A program made the position numbers and the translations under genes. From Planctomycetota bacterium (lineage in GTDB: Bacteria > Planctomycetota > PLA2 > JAEUHO01), in NCBI GenBank assembly GCA_029259775.1, contig JAJDEN010000005.1, forward strand, positions 124,001 to 188,000: DNA of 64,000 nt. The letters are read 5' to 3'. The notes beneath the pieces were generated by a model. That model worked only from the letters and a program-made list of their open reading frames with translations. It did no database searches and was not told the DNA's origin. Shown here piece after piece: positions 8,644 through 18,111 of the stretch; within the stretch, counting starts at the first letter, position 1; every line of letters starts with the position of its first letter.

Positions 8644-9857
8644 ACCGCCCCACGTACTTGGCGATCTGGGGCCTCATGGCCGCATGGCTGTTGCTCGCCG
8701 GCGTCGGGTGCGGCGGGCACGACACCCCGGCCCTGATGGCCGATACCCCGCCGCCCAAGATCCGCATCCGTCTGGGCAAGCCGCGCACGCGGGCCGAGTT
8801 GAGCATCAGCCGGCAGGCGTGGTCGATCCGCTCCGAAGCAGGCGCGAGCTATGCGGCACGTGGCGAGAGCACCCTGAAGACAACGCTGCGCCCGGGTGCG
8901 GCCGGCATCAAGGTGCGCGGCGGCGACACGCGGGCCTCCGTGCTGCGTATCCGCTCAGACGCTTGGTTCACCCTGGACGGCAAGACGTACCCAGGCGCGC
9001 TCATCGTCCGCAGCGGGACCGAGAAGGGTGAAGAAGGCAAGCTCATCCTCATCAACGAGCTCGACATGGAGACCTACGTCGCAGGCGTCATCGGCAACGA
9101 GGTCGGCCCCAAAGCCGAGGCGGCGACCTACCGAGCGCAAGCCGTGACGGCGCGTACGTACGCGTGGATGCGCCTCCAACGCTCGGGTGCTGCGACCCGG
9201 CGCTTCCATGTCTACGACTCCACCGCGAGCCAGGTCTACACGGGCATGACGATCCCCGCCGTCTACGGCATCCGCTACCAGGAGATGGTGCGGCGCACGA
9301 AGGAGACGCGCGGCGTGGTCATCACGCATCGCGGCCGGCCGTTCGCGGCGTACTACGCCTCGACGTGCGGCGGCCACACGACGGAGCCTGCCACGAGCGG
9401 GCTCGATGCGGGTCGAGCCAAGGATCCGCTGCGCGGCGTCCCGTGCCGCTACTGCACCACCAGCAAGTACTTCCGCTGGGACAAGTCCTTCAGCGATGAC
9501 CATCTCGTCACGGCCCTGAACCGCGCCAAACGACCTGTCGTCGCTCCGATCCACACGCTCGAGATCCGTCGCCGCGGCCGCGGCGGTTGGGTTGCCGAGG
9601 TGCGCGTGATCTACGGGCCCAAGCGCGCGGTCCGGACCATCCCCGGCTACGTGTTCCGCTCCGCGCTCAAGCTGCGCAGCCACAACTTCGCCTCCATCGC
9701 GCGCATTCGCGGCGGATGGCGCGTCAAGGGCAAGGGCTGGGGCCACGGCGTCGGCATGTGCCAGTGGGGTGCGATCGAGATGGGCCGCAAGGGCGCCACG
9801 GAGACCGAGATCCTGCGCTACTACTACCCGGGCATCGACTTCACGAAGGTGTACTGA
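8640..9857 (+). CDS. SpoIID/LytB-domain secreted protein
   Basis: 405 residues. An N-terminal hydrophobic segment ends at GVGC (Cys24), so it may be a lipoprotein, though the lipobox is weak. The SpoIID domain is clear: NELDMETYVAGVIGNEVGPKAEAATYRAQAVTARTYA, then YYASTCGGHTTE, a Cys pair (CRYC) and the closing WGHGVGMCQWGAIEMGRKG...ILRYYYPG. SpoIID is a peptidoglycan lytic transglycosylase in sporulating Firmicutes; in other phyla these proteins are thought to act on the cell wall. No sporulation genes are nearby. The ATG overlaps the ruvB stop by four bases (ATGA), so translation is coupled. Confidence 0.88.
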   Translation: MNRPTYLAIWGLMAAWLLLAGVGCGGHDTPALMADTPPPKIRIRLGKPRTRAELSISRQAWSIRSEAGASYAARGESTLKTTLRPGAAGIKVRGGDTRASVLRIRSDAWFTLDGKTYPGALIVRSGTEKGEEGKLILINELDMETYVAGVIGNEVGPKAEAATYRAQAVTARTYAWMRLQRSGAATRRFHVYDSTASQVYTGMTIPAVYGIRYQEMVRRTKETRGVVITHRGRPFAAYYASTCGGHTTEPATSGLDAGRAKDPLRGVPCRYCTTSKYFRWDKSFSDDHLVTALNRAKRPVVAPIHTLEIRRRGRGGWVAEVRVIYGPKRAVRTIPGYVFRSALKLRSHNFASIARIRGGWRVKGKGWGHGVGMCQWGAIEMGRKGATETEILRYYYPGIDFTKVY

Positions 9858-10247
9858 GCCATCGCAGCGCGGAGGGAGTCCCCCCGCGAACGGATGCCCG
9901 AGACGGATGCGACACGGTTCTGCGCCCCCCACGGCACGCCGCGGCTGGCGAAACGACCATGTCGGCGCCGATCACGCCCGGTCTTCATCAGTCCTTGACC
10001 GGGATGACAGCCCAGGTGGCCGGATCCTGCTCCAATGGGCTAGGCTCATTTTGAACAGCCCTACGGCTGCGCCGAACGATCCCATCGCTACGCTGGGCCC
10101 GAACTCGGATTGCGGACCTCAACGTGCAGAAGGCACGCCTGCGGCCGCAATCCTCGTCCTGGCACCAGCTCGCTTCGGCCTCGTCCGGCTCGCTACGTAG
10201 CGTGTTCAGACAGAGCCTGGACAGGGAAACCGACAGGGAGCAACGAC
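9858..10247. other. Intergenic region, 390 bases, carrying a repeat element
   Basis: Between the SpoIID gene and the hybrid kinase. Most of it (10044-10216) is an imperfect terminal-inverted-repeat element described separately. No convincing protein-coding frame is seen. An AGGGAG ribosome-binding site at about 10235-10240 serves the GTG start of the kinase. Confidence 0.6.
10044..10216. repeat. MITE-like element, 173 bp, imperfect ends
   Basis: The left end reads GCTCATTTTGAACAGCCCTA and the reverse complement of the right end reads GCTCTGTCTGAACACGCTA; about three quarters of positions agree. CTAG precedes the left end (10040-10043) and CTGG follows the right end (10217-10220), which resembles a decayed 4-base target duplication. 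Two internal blocks, CCCTACGGCTGCGCC and CTCGCTACGTAGCG, recur in the same order in the shorter element at 43811-43878. No transposase is encoded, so it is non-autonomous. It sits just upstream of the kinase start and may contribute promoter or leader sequence. Confidence 0.55.
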
Positions 10248-12191
10248 GTGGGGATCGCCCAGGGGGCAGCGCACCAGACCCAAGGACCGCTCTCGGCCGA
10301 GGCCGTGCTGGCGGGGCTCGACCAGGGCGTGATCCGACTGGATCGCGGGGGCACGGTCCAGTTTGCCAATCCCGCGGCGGCCACGCTGTTCGGCCAGGAA
10401 CCCGCACAGATGCGAGGCTCCCACTTCCCCGCCCTCGTCGAGATCAGCCACCGGCCTGCGATCCTCCGGGCGCTTCGGCGGACGACCGCCGGCTACCCGG
10501 TCCACGGCCTGGAGTGCGCGAGCGCGGCCGTCGGGGATGGGGCTTGGGTGGAGCTCGACATCACCCCCTCCGGCGACGGTTGCACGCTCCTCGTGCGCGA
10601 CGTCCGCGCGCGGCGCGCCGTACGCGAGGAAGTCGCGCAGCAGCACGAGGCACTGCAAGAGACGCTCGCAAGCCTGCTGGACACCATCCCCGTCGGCATC
10701 GTCATCGCAGACGGCGCGGGCGCTCCGCGTCTGGTCAACCGCGCCGCGCGTGATCTCCTTGGCATCCATGCGCTGACGCCGCTGTCGCGCTGGTTCAGTA
10801 CCGGGGTCCTGCGCCGGCCGGACGGCACGCCGACGACCGCCGACGACATCCCCGCAGCACGCACGCTTGCCGACGGCACGGCGCGCCGCGACATCGAGTT
10901 GCACATCGTTCGCCCGTGGGGTGAGGCAATCCCCGTGCTGCTGAACACGGACGCGGTCCACGACAGGGACGGTCGCCTCGTCGAAGTCTGTTGCACGCTG
11001 ACCGACATCCGGGAGCGCCGGCACATCGAACGCCAACTCCAACAAGCGCAGAAGATGGATGCCATCGGCACGCTGGCGGGCGGCATCGCGCATGACTTCA
11101 ACAACATCCTGTGCGCGATTACGGGCTACAGCGAGTTGGCGCTGCTCCAGACGGACCTCAGCACGCGCGGCCGGGGCCTGATCGGTGAGATCCACCGCTC
11201 CTGCGAACGCGCGGCCAAGTTGACGCGCCAGCTGCTTGCCTTCAGCCGCATGGACGCGCTCGCGCCCCGCCCGATGCGGATGAACACCGTCGTCCGCGAC
11301 ATGGAGCCGATGCTGCAACGCCTGATCGGGACCGATGTCCGCATGGCCATCGAGCTCGAGGACGACGTCGAGCGCATCCAGGCGGACCCCGGCCAGATCG
11401 AGCAGGTGCTGCTGAACCTCGTCATCAACGCACGCGACGCCATGCCGGAGGGCGGGCCGTTGCTGGTGCGAACCGAGCAGATCGAGTTGCCGGACGACGC
11501 GGCGAAGCACGACGTCTGTGCGCCGGCCGGGCGGTACGCCGTGCTGACCGTAGGCGACGAGGGTTCCGGCATGGACGCGCGAACGCTCGCCCACGCCTTC
11601 GAGCCGTTCTTCACGACGAAGGCGCGGGGCAAGGGCACCGGTCTCGGGCTCTCGACCGTCTACGGGATCGTGAAGCAGAGCCGGGGCGCGGTGGACATCC
11701 ACAGCCTCGTGGGCACCGGGACCACGTTCCGGATCTACCTGCCCTGCGTCGACGCGCCCGCCTCGGTCGAAGCCGATGCGCGCCCCCAAGCCCCCGCGGC
11801 CGATCCCCACGGTCCCGCGACGGTCCTGCTCGTGGAGGACGAACTCCTCGTGCGCTCGTTGATCCGCGAGATCCTCGAAGACGACGGCTACCACGTCGTG
11901 GAGGCGGGCAACGGCCGCGAGGCCCTCGAGCGCGTGCAGCTGACGGCCGATCCGATCCACCTGCTCGTGACCGACATCGTCATGCCGGAGCTGGGCGGGC
12001 TGGAGCTGGCCGAGGGGCTGCGGCGCGTCCAGGAAGACCTCAAGGTGCTCTTCGTCTCAGGCCATGCGGACGAGGCCCTATCCGGCTCGGGGGTCCTGGC
12101 GGGGCGCACCGCGTTCCTGCCGAAGCCCTTCGACGCCGCCACCCTCAGCCGGCGCGTCCGCGAGCTGTTGAGCCACGTTCCCGCTTCCTGA
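10248..12191 (+). CDS. PAS-sensor hybrid histidine kinase with receiver domain
   Basis: 647 residues, no signal peptide or membrane segment, so cytoplasmic. Order: PAS domain (about 20-125), short coiled linker, second PAS (about 140-260), HisKA dimerisation helix with GTLAGGIAHDFNNIL (phospho-accepting His about 282), HATPase with NLVINARDAM (N box), DEGSGMD and GKGTGLGLSTV, then a C-terminal receiver with phospho-accepting Asp about 576 (LLVTDIVMPELGG) and conserved Lys in FLPKPFD. The HDFNN H-box and terminal receiver are typical of soluble hybrid kinases. The GTG at 10248 was chosen because AGGGAG lies 7 bases upstream. No cognate regulator is adjacent. The ligand is unknown. Confidence 0.92.
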   Translation: MGIAQGAAHQTQGPLSAEAVLAGLDQGVIRLDRGGTVQFANPAAATLFGQEPAQMRGSHFPALVEISHRPAILRALRRTTAGYPVHGLECASAAVGDGAWVELDITPSGDGCTLLVRDVRARRAVREEVAQQHEALQETLASLLDTIPVGIVIADGAGAPRLVNRAARDLLGIHALTPLSRWFSTGVLRRPDGTPTTADDIPAARTLADGTARRDIELHIVRPWGEAIPVLLNTDAVHDRDGRLVEVCCTLTDIRERRHIERQLQQAQKMDAIGTLAGGIAHDFNNILCAITGYSELALLQTDLSTRGRGLIGEIHRSCERAAKLTRQLLAFSRMDALAPRPMRMNTVVRDMEPMLQRLIGTDVRMAIELEDDVERIQADPGQIEQVLLNLVINARDAMPEGGPLLVRTEQIELPDDAAKHDVCAPAGRYAVLTVGDEGSGMDARTLAHAFEPFFTTKARGKGTGLGLSTVYGIVKQSRGAVDIHSLVGTGTTFRIYLPCVDAPASVEADARPQAPAADPHGPATVLLVEDELLVRSLIREILEDDGYHVVEAGNGREALERVQLTADPIHLLVTDIVMPELGGLELAEGLRRVQEDLKVLFVSGHADEALSGSGVLAGRTAFLPKPFDAATLSRRVRELLSHVPAS

Positions 12192-12200
12192 CGGTCGCGG

Positions 12201-12214
12201 TAGGCTCACGTCCC
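12201..12214 (+). promoter_or_regulatory. tgt -10 box
   Basis: TAGGCT (12201-12206) stands 8 bases before the ATG at 12215 with no Shine-Dalgarno between. This is one of the TANNNT boxes that recur next to start codons in this window. The -35 is poor (TTCCCG at 17-base spacing). Confidence 0.4.
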
Positions 12215-13435
12215 ATGGCGCAGCGACCCCCGCCCCACCCCGACCTGCAGTTCCGCGTGCAAGCACGTGAGGGCGAGGCCCGCGCGGCGACGTTCGAAAC
12301 GCCACACGGCACCGTGCGTACGCCCACGTTCATGCCCGTCGCAACGAAGGCCTCGCTCAAGGGCGTCACCAACGCGCAGCTCGAGGCGCTCGCCCCCGAC
12401 GTGATGCTGGCCAACACCTACCACCTGCACTTGAGACCCGGCGAGGACCTGATCCGCGACCAGGGCGGACTGCATGGATTCACAGGTTGGCAGGGCCCAT
12501 GGATCACGGACTCGGGCGGCTACCAGGTGTTCTCGCTGGCGGGACGCACGGAGGTGCGGGAGGACGGCGTGACCGTGCGCAGCCACCTCGACGGCACACC
12601 GGTCCAGCTTGGTCCCACGCGGGCGATCGAGATCCAGGAAGCGCTCGGCGCCGACCTGATCATGGCCTTCGATCACTGCCTCGCGCTGCCGGCCTCACGA
12701 GACATGCTGCAAGCGGCCGTGGACCGCACGACGCGCTGGACCCGCGCCTGCGTCGAAGCGCGTACGCGGGACGACCAAGCGCTCTTCGGGATCCTGCAAG
12801 GCGGCACCGACGCCGAGCTGCGTCAGCGCTCCGCCGACGGCCTGGTGCCGCTGGATCTGCCTGGCTACGCCGTGGGCGGCCTCGCCGTGGGTGAAAGCAG
12901 CGAGCAGATGCGTGCGGCGTTGGACGTGACCACACCCCTCCTACCCGACGCGAAACCGCGCTACCTGATGGGGGTCGGCCTTCCGCTGGACCTCCTCGAC
13001 GCGATCCACAGCGGGATCGACATGTTCGACTGCGTCCTGCCGACACGCAACGGTCGGCGCGGCTGGCTCTGGACGCGCGACGGCACCGTCCGGATCGCCG
13101 CGCGCGAACACGCTCGCAGCGACGCCCCGCTCGATCCCGAGTGCACGTGCGAGGTCTGCACGACGCACTCCCGGGCCTTCCTGCGCCACCTCTTCAAGAC
13201 GGGCGAGCACACCGCGGTCACCCTCGGGTCGATCCACAACCTGACCTTCCTCTTCGACGTCGTGCGGACGGCCCGGGCGCGCATCTTCGAGGGTACGTTC
13301 GCGGCGTGGCGCACGTCCTTCCGCGAGCGCTACCAGCGCGGCGAGGCTACGTGGCAGGCAGCGCACGATGCGGATCCCCACGCAGCACAGCGCAGCCAGG
13401 CGGCGCGCAGGGCGGACGACCCGCCTCCGCCGTAG
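12215..13435 (+). CDS. tgt: tRNA-guanine(34) transglycosylase
   Basis: 406 residues. Tgt swaps guanine-34 for preQ1 in tRNAs with GUN anticodons, the key step of queuosine synthesis. Signatures: ETPHGTVRTPTFMPVATKASLKGV, LANTYHLHLRPG, ITDSGGYQVFSL (catalytic Asp region), ADLIMAFDHC, FGILQGGTD, GYAVGGLAVGE, the second Asp in DMFDCVLPTRNGRRG, and the zinc site CTCEVC...H. A Pro/Ala/Arg tail of about 30 residues follows the conserved part. It is convergent with the SH3-like protein gene. No queA or other queuosine gene is in the window. Confidence 0.97.
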   Translation: MAQRPPPHPDLQFRVQAREGEARAATFETPHGTVRTPTFMPVATKASLKGVTNAQLEALAPDVMLANTYHLHLRPGEDLIRDQGGLHGFTGWQGPWITDSGGYQVFSLAGRTEVREDGVTVRSHLDGTPVQLGPTRAIEIQEALGADLIMAFDHCLALPASRDMLQAAVDRTTRWTRACVEARTRDDQALFGILQGGTDAELRQRSADGLVPLDLPGYAVGGLAVGESSEQMRAALDVTTPLLPDAKPRYLMGVGLPLDLLDAIHSGIDMFDCVLPTRNGRRGWLWTRDGTVRIAAREHARSDAPLDPECTCEVCTTHSRAFLRHLFKTGEHTAVTLGSIHNLTFLFDVVRTARARIFEGTFAAWRTSFRERYQRGEATWQAAHDADPHAAQRSQAARRADDPPPP

Positions 13436-13445
13436 GGCGCCCGCA

Positions 13446-14669
13446 TCACTTGCTGATGCTGCGGACCTCGATCACGGGCAGACCGAACACGCGCTCGCCG
13501 GACTGGCGGCCCCGAATCGTGCGCAGGCCCTGGCCCGCGTTGCCCTTGAGATCCGGCAGCGGGTGCGGCAGGCCCGTCGTCAGATGCAGGACGTAGCGGG
13601 GGTCTTCCCCCGCCCACAGCACCCACGCGCCCCCGTTGCGCCAGCGCGGTGCAGGCTCCCAGCGAATCTCCCCCTGCACCTTGACGTCGGCGATCTTCGG
13701 CGCTGGCGGCTTCTCGGCGGGCGGATCCAAGCCACGCAGGCGCGCGACTTCGGCGTCCTTCCGAGCCATGCGGATCTCGAGCTCGCTCTCGAGGTCCTGC
13801 CGGATCGCGTGGGCGAGCTTGCGCACGGCGGCCGGCGACGCACGGCACGCGTCGATCGAGGCCTCGAGACCGTTGATGGCGGTGACGACCGGGGCGCGAT
13901 CGAAGCCGCCGCGCATGCGCAGCTTGTAGAGCGTCTGCTGCGCGCTGCCGATGGACGCACGGAGCTTCGCGCCGGAGACGCGGGCGGCGGCTTCGCGCCG
14001 GGCTTCGGCCTGGGCCTCGATGCGGGCCGTCCGGCGCTTGCGCGCGGCCTTCAAGACAGCCATGTGCTCGGTCGGAGGTCCCAGTTCCTTGACGTAGTCG
14101 GCGCTCACATAGGCGCGCACCGTCTCGGGCGCCCAGACGCGGGCCCAGCCGTTCGCACGATCGATCAGCGCCAGGACGGCACCGTGCTCCAGCTGATCGC
14201 GGAAGGCCGCCGGCATCGGCTTGCCCTCCGCCCTCGGCTGCAGACGCAGGTTGAGGCTGCGGGCTTCGATGCGCACGGCGTCCGTGCCGACGAGCTTGAC
14301 GTAACGCTCAGCGACCGCGCCCTCGAACCCAGCCGGCACCCGCACGCCGAACCAGCCCGGAACGCGCTCGACGATGAGCAGGACGGTGCCCTCCTGCATG
14401 CGCAACACGGGCTTGCCCGAGACCCGCGGGCCTACGCGCAAGTTGACGTTGTTGCCCGTCACGAGGGCAACGGTCGGCTCCAGCGCGGGGCTCGGCTTGG
14501 CCGCGGGGCTCGCCTCGGGCTCCCCTGCCGGAGCGGGCGCGGGGCCGTCTTCGGCGTACACCTCCCGCGCCAACCTCTCGCCTCCGACCATCGCGGTCGA
14601 CAGCAGCAGGAGCAGGGCCGCGATCAGGGATCCGCTCCGCAGGCGTAGCTTGTGGTTCATGGGCAGCAC
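13446..14669 (-). CDS. Secreted protein with tandem SH3-like domains
   Basis: 407 residues. After a signal peptide (LIAALLLLLSTAMVGGERLA) and a Pro/Ala linker come two bacterial SH3-like repeats: VTGNNVNLRVGPRVSGKPVLRMQEGTVLLIVERVPGWFGVRVP and then RSLNLRLQPRAEGKPMPAAF...VSADYVKELG. Such repeats bind cell wall or protein ligands. A basic, helical, probably coiled-coil middle follows (VLKAARKRRTARIEAQAEARREAAA), then a C-terminal region with no recognised fold. The start is taken as GTG at 14669, 8 bases after a strong AGGAGG; an ATG nine bases downstream is an alternative. Probably periplasmic or wall-associated. Confidence 0.75.
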   Translation of the reverse strand: MLPMNHKLRLRSGSLIAALLLLLSTAMVGGERLAREVYAEDGPAPAPAGEPEASPAAKPSPALEPTVALVTGNNVNLRVGPRVSGKPVLRMQEGTVLLIVERVPGWFGVRVPAGFEGAVAERYVKLVGTDAVRIEARSLNLRLQPRAEGKPMPAAFRDQLEHGAVLALIDRANGWARVWAPETVRAYVSADYVKELGPPTEHMAVLKAARKRRTARIEAQAEARREAAARVSGAKLRASIGSAQQTLYKLRMRGGFDRAPVVTAINGLEASIDACRASPAAVRKLAHAIRQDLESELEIRMARKDAEVARLRGLDPPAEKPPAPKIADVKVQGEIRWEPAPRWRNGGAWVLWAGEDPRYVLHLTTGLPHPLPDLKGNAGQGLRTIRGRQSGERVFGLPVIEVRSISK

Positions 14670-14768
14670 GGTCCGAACCTCCTTCAAGTGACACGGCCTC
14701 GGCGCCGCCCGCCTCAGGTAGGCTCTTCGCGCCCGGATGGCCGGGCGGTTCCACCCGCGAGGCTACCC

Positions 14769-15890
14769 ATGGCCACGGACGCCCCCGAAGAACCCGAGCA
14801 CGCCAGCGAGAGTCCTGCGCCGTTTCCCTACATGCGCTGGGCCAAGTCGATGCTGGAGCCAAACGACCTCACGCTGGGCTTCAGCGGGATCTGGGCGTTG
14901 AGCACCGAGGCTCGCGCTGAACTGGGACTCGGTCCTCTTCCTGAGTTCGGTGAAACCGAGGTCCTTCTGAAGTCAGCGCTGGCAGAGCGCTACGGGATGG
15001 GGCCTGCCAACGTGCACCTCGCGGCCGGTACGTCCCACGCGAACTTCCTCGTGTTCTTCGCCCTCGCCCGGGGCGGGCACGTCGCCGTGGAGGCGCCGGC
15101 CTACGAAGCGCTGCCCTGCGTGGCCCGTGCCACGGCGGCGTCGATCGCCGCGATCCAGCGCGATCCGGAGCGAGGCTACCGCATCGATCCCGGTAGCTTG
15201 AACGCCGCGCTGCGCCCTGAGACCGCGCTCATCGCGGTCACGGACCTGCACAATCCAAGCGGCAAGCGTCTGCACGAGGACGATCTCTCGCTTCTCTTGG
15301 AGGCGGCCGACCGCACCGGCGCCTACCTGCTCGTGGACGAGGTCTATCTCGACTTCGACCCCATCGAGCGCCCCACCGCGGCGCTGCGGGGCGACCGCGT
15401 CCTCACCACGAACAGCCTGACCAAGGTCCACGGCCTGCCCGATCTGCGCGGCGGATGGATCCTGGGCTCCGAGAGCACCATCCGGCTGCTGGACACCTGG
15501 GACGACCTCGTCCATCCCGCCAAGGTCCCCGCCGCGCAAGGGGAGGCTGCGAGGTACGTGCCGCAGGCCCGTAGCTGCGCGGCACGTACACGAGAGATCG
15601 CCGCGCGCCGCATCGAGCAGGTGGACGCCTGGGTCGAGGCCACGCGTGGCGTGCGCTGGGTCAAGCCCGACGGCGGCATCACAGGCCTGCTGCTGCTGGA
15701 CGCCGGCGTCGACGGCGACGCGGTCGCGACGCGCGCGTTCGAGGCGTATGGCGTGCGCGCGGTCCCAGGCTCATTCTTCCAGGTGCCGGAGGCGCTGCGC
15801 ATCTCCTTCTTCCTGGAGGAGGCCCACCTGGCCACGGCTCTGGCTCGGCTCAGCCGAGCGATCGACGACGTCGTCGGAGGCGCGGCGTGA
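14769..15890 (+). CDS. PLP-dependent aminotransferase, class I/II
   Basis: 373 residues, fold type I. Visible elements: AAGTSHANFLVFFALARGGHVAVEAPAYEAL (cofactor phosphate region), VTDLHNPSGKRL, LLVDEVYLDF (Asp binding the pyridine nitrogen) and TNSLTKVHGLPDLRGGW, whose Lys is the Schiff-base residue. It resembles HisC/AspC-like enzymes, but the amino donor and acceptor cannot be named. A TAGGCT box (14719-14724) about 45 bases upstream may be its promoter, giving a short leader. The stop overlaps the GTG start of the following membrane protein, so the two are coupled. Confidence 0.82.
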   Translation: MATDAPEEPEHASESPAPFPYMRWAKSMLEPNDLTLGFSGIWALSTEARAELGLGPLPEFGETEVLLKSALAERYGMGPANVHLAAGTSHANFLVFFALARGGHVAVEAPAYEALPCVARATAASIAAIQRDPERGYRIDPGSLNAALRPETALIAVTDLHNPSGKRLHEDDLSLLLEAADRTGAYLLVDEVYLDFDPIERPTAALRGDRVLTTNSLTKVHGLPDLRGGWILGSESTIRLLDTWDDLVHPAKVPAAQGEAARYVPQARSCAARTREIAARRIEQVDAWVEATRGVRWVKPDGGITGLLLLDAGVDGDAVATRAFEAYGVRAVPGSFFQVPEALRISFFLEEAHLATALARLSRAIDDVVGGAA

Positions 15891-16855
15891 ACACCGGACG
15901 TCCGGCGCCGCTCGCGGACCGCCTGCTTTGCGGCTTGCTCCTCCTCGGTGTCTGTCTCTGGATGGTGCGCGCGCACTGGGAGAACGTCGATCTCGAATGG
16001 GAAGCCGAGAAGGTCCTTCTGCACGAAAAGGTGCTCGCCAACGACGCGGCCGATCCCTACCAGTACAAGCTGTGGCCGATCTCCCTCGCGCTGCAGGGCG
16101 CTGCGGATGTGACCGGGGCGTCGGTGTCGCGTGTCGTCTACGCCAACACGCTCTTCTCGCTGCTCTTCCTGCTCGTGCTGCACCATGCCTGGCTCCGGAC
16201 GTACGTCGGGGCCTTTGCAGCCACGGTCGGCGGCATCGCCCTCGGCGCGCTCGGCAACGTCCTGTTCCTCACCTACGCGCACCACCCGCACGAGTTCTGG
16301 GGCGTGGGCCTCTTCTGTCTGCTGCTGCGGGGCGTCGAACGTGACGGGGCCTGGTGGAAGCTTGCGTTGATCTGCCTGGCTACGGGCCTCGTCTGGGAGA
16401 AGCACGCCCTCGTGCCTGTCCTCTGGGGCCTGCTGCAGCTGCGGCGGGGCCGTGCGTTCCTGCCCAGCTTGGCCAAGGGCCTCGTCATGCTCGTGGCCGC
16501 CCTCGCGGTGCCGCTGCTCGTGCGCTGGCACCTCGGAGGTGACCGCGCAGCACAAGACGGCATGACGGCCCTCCATCTCCAGGAGTGGAGCAAGGTGCTG
16601 TGGTTCCAGCTCCCCTACCTGCTGCCGTTCCTCGCGATCGTCGTCCTGCGCGCGCGGGACATGCCCGGCTGGGTGCGCCTGCTCTGGCTGTACCTGCCGG
16701 TCCTCGTTGTCGCGTACGCGACGCAGCAATTCATCTTGCATGAGGTGCGCTCGTTCTGGGCGCTGGCGCCCGTCTTCACGGCCACGCTCGCATGCTGGGT
16801 CACGGCGGCCCTAGGGCGCACGGACGGCCGCGAGGACGCTCACGCGTCGTCGTAG
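15887..16855 (+). CDS. Multi-pass membrane protein of unknown function
   Basis: 322 residues from a GTG start that overlaps the aminotransferase stop. About eight hydrophobic segments are visible, for example LLCGLLLLGVCLWMV, LFSLLFLLVLHHAWL, LPYLLPFLAIVVL and LYLPVLVVAYATQQF. The His-rich loop YAHHPHEFW and the early DLEWEAEKVLLHEKVLANDAADPYQYKLW loop recall polytopic glycosyltransferase-like or EpsG-like proteins, but no catalytic motif convinced me. The 3' end overlaps the convergent larC by 16 bases. I do not recognise the family. Confidence 0.6.
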   Translation: MNTGRPAPLADRLLCGLLLLGVCLWMVRAHWENVDLEWEAEKVLLHEKVLANDAADPYQYKLWPISLALQGAADVTGASVSRVVYANTLFSLLFLLVLHHAWLRTYVGAFAATVGGIALGALGNVLFLTYAHHPHEFWGVGLFCLLLRGVERDGAWWKLALICLATGLVWEKHALVPVLWGLLQLRRGRAFLPSLAKGLVMLVAALAVPLLVRWHLGGDRAAQDGMTALHLQEWSKVLWFQLPYLLPFLAIVVLRARDMPGWVRLLWLYLPVLVVAYATQQFILHEVRSFWALAPVFTATLACWVTAALGRTDGREDAHASS

Positions 16856-18111
16856 GCCCGGGCGGCGGCTTCGATCACCTGGCGCACGGCCACGCCGTGC
16901 TTTTCGGCGAGCGCGCGGCAGTCGTCGTACTCGGGCGTTGCCTCGCTCCCGGCCGGTCCCTTGCGGATCTTGATCCGGACGCGCCCCCACGAGGTCACGA
17001 CCTCTTCGAACGAGCGTTCCAGGACGCTACGTTCGACGACGCGCCGTCGGATGCCCAGCGTCGGCGTCTCCCGGAACAGCACGGTCTCGATCCGCGGCGC
17101 ATCCTGGGGCCGCGCGAGGACCGAGAGGACGAGCCCCGGCCGGCCCTTCTTCATCGTCACGGGCGTCCACCACGCGTCCAGTGCGCCGGCGGCGAGGGCT
17201 TGCTCCAGGGCGAACGCGGCCACCTGACCCGTCACGTCGTCGAGGTTGGTCTCGAGCAACACCGCTTCGTCGTGGCTCGCGGCGTGCTCGACATCGCCGA
17301 GCACGAGACGCACCACATTGGGCAGGCGGGAGCCGTCGTACGTCCCCGCTCCGAAGCCGGTCCTTCGCGGAACGAAGCCTGCGGGGGTCGTGCTGCCGCG
17401 GCTCAGCACGCGCACCAGCGCCGCGCCCGTGGGCGTGACCTGCTCGTAGGTCTCGGCGCTCGGCACGGTCGGGTGTCCCTCGAGGAGGAGCGCCGTCGCG
17501 GGTGCCGGAATCGGCAGGGTGCCGTGGGCCGTCTCGACCGTGCCCTGGCCCCAGGGCAGCGGCGAAACGTGCACGGCCTCCACGCCCAGGTGATGCAGGC
17601 CGACGCAGGTGCCCGCGACATCGACCAGCGCGTCGATGGCGCCCACCTCGTGGAAGTGGATCGTGTCCGGTTGCTTGCCATGCACACGCGCTTCCGCCTC
17701 TGCGAGCGCTCGGAAGACGTCCGCAGCCCACGACATGGGCGCTTCATCCAGAGGACCCACGTGCGACAGGATGTGGAGGACGTCGGCGAGGGTACGGCCG
17801 TGATGCGCATGCCCCGCCGGGTGACCGTGTTCGCGGTCAGCGTTCGGGTGGAGCGACGGGTCGGGCGTCACGCCGGCGACGTGCACGTCGGCCGCGCCCT
17901 CGATCGGGGTGCCGCCACGACAGACGTCCACCTTCGTCGCCGCGAGCGCGCCGCGCTCCACGCGCTGCACGCGCAGCCCGACGTCGTCGAAGCCGAGGTC
18001 GTCCACGACGTCTTCGAGTACGGCGAGCGGCACGCCGGCATCGATCAGCGCGCCGAGGAACATGTCGCCCGCGCAACCTGCCGGGGCGTCGATCCACGCG
18101 ACGCGGGCCAT
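16840..18111 (-). CDS. larC: LarC family, nickel-pincer cofactor metal-insertion protein
   Basis: 423 residues. LarC is the cyclometallase that inserts nickel into the pincer nucleotide used by lactate racemase and related enzymes. Family markers: WIDAPAGCAGDMFLGALIDAGV at the N-terminus, a His-rich stretch (HGHPAGHAHHGR), DTIHFHEVGAIDALVDVAGTCV, PLPWGQGTVETAHGTLPIPAPAT, TPTGAALVR, ETNLDDVTGQ and the C-terminal MKKGRPG. Length fits. Neither larB nor larE nor a lactate racemase homologue lies in the window. Its ATG overlaps the stop of the SAM hydrolase gene by one base, making lipA - SAM hydrolase - larC a coupled operon, an unusual association. Confidence 0.9.
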   Translation of the reverse strand: MARVAWIDAPAGCAGDMFLGALIDAGVPLAVLEDVVDDLGFDDVGLRVQRVERGALAATKVDVCRGGTPIEGAADVHVAGVTPDPSLHPNADREHGHPAGHAHHGRTLADVLHILSHVGPLDEAPMSWAADVFRALAEAEARVHGKQPDTIHFHEVGAIDALVDVAGTCVGLHHLGVEAVHVSPLPWGQGTVETAHGTLPIPAPATALLLEGHPTVPSAETYEQVTPTGAALVRVLSRGSTTPAGFVPRRTGFGAGTYDGSRLPNVVRLVLGDVEHAASHDEAVLLETNLDDVTGQVAAFALEQALAAGALDAWWTPVTMKKGRPGLVLSVLARPQDAPRIETVLFRETPTLGIRRRVVERSVLERSFEEVVTSWGRVRIKIRKGPAGSEATPEYDDCRALAEKHGVAVRQVIEAAARAYDDA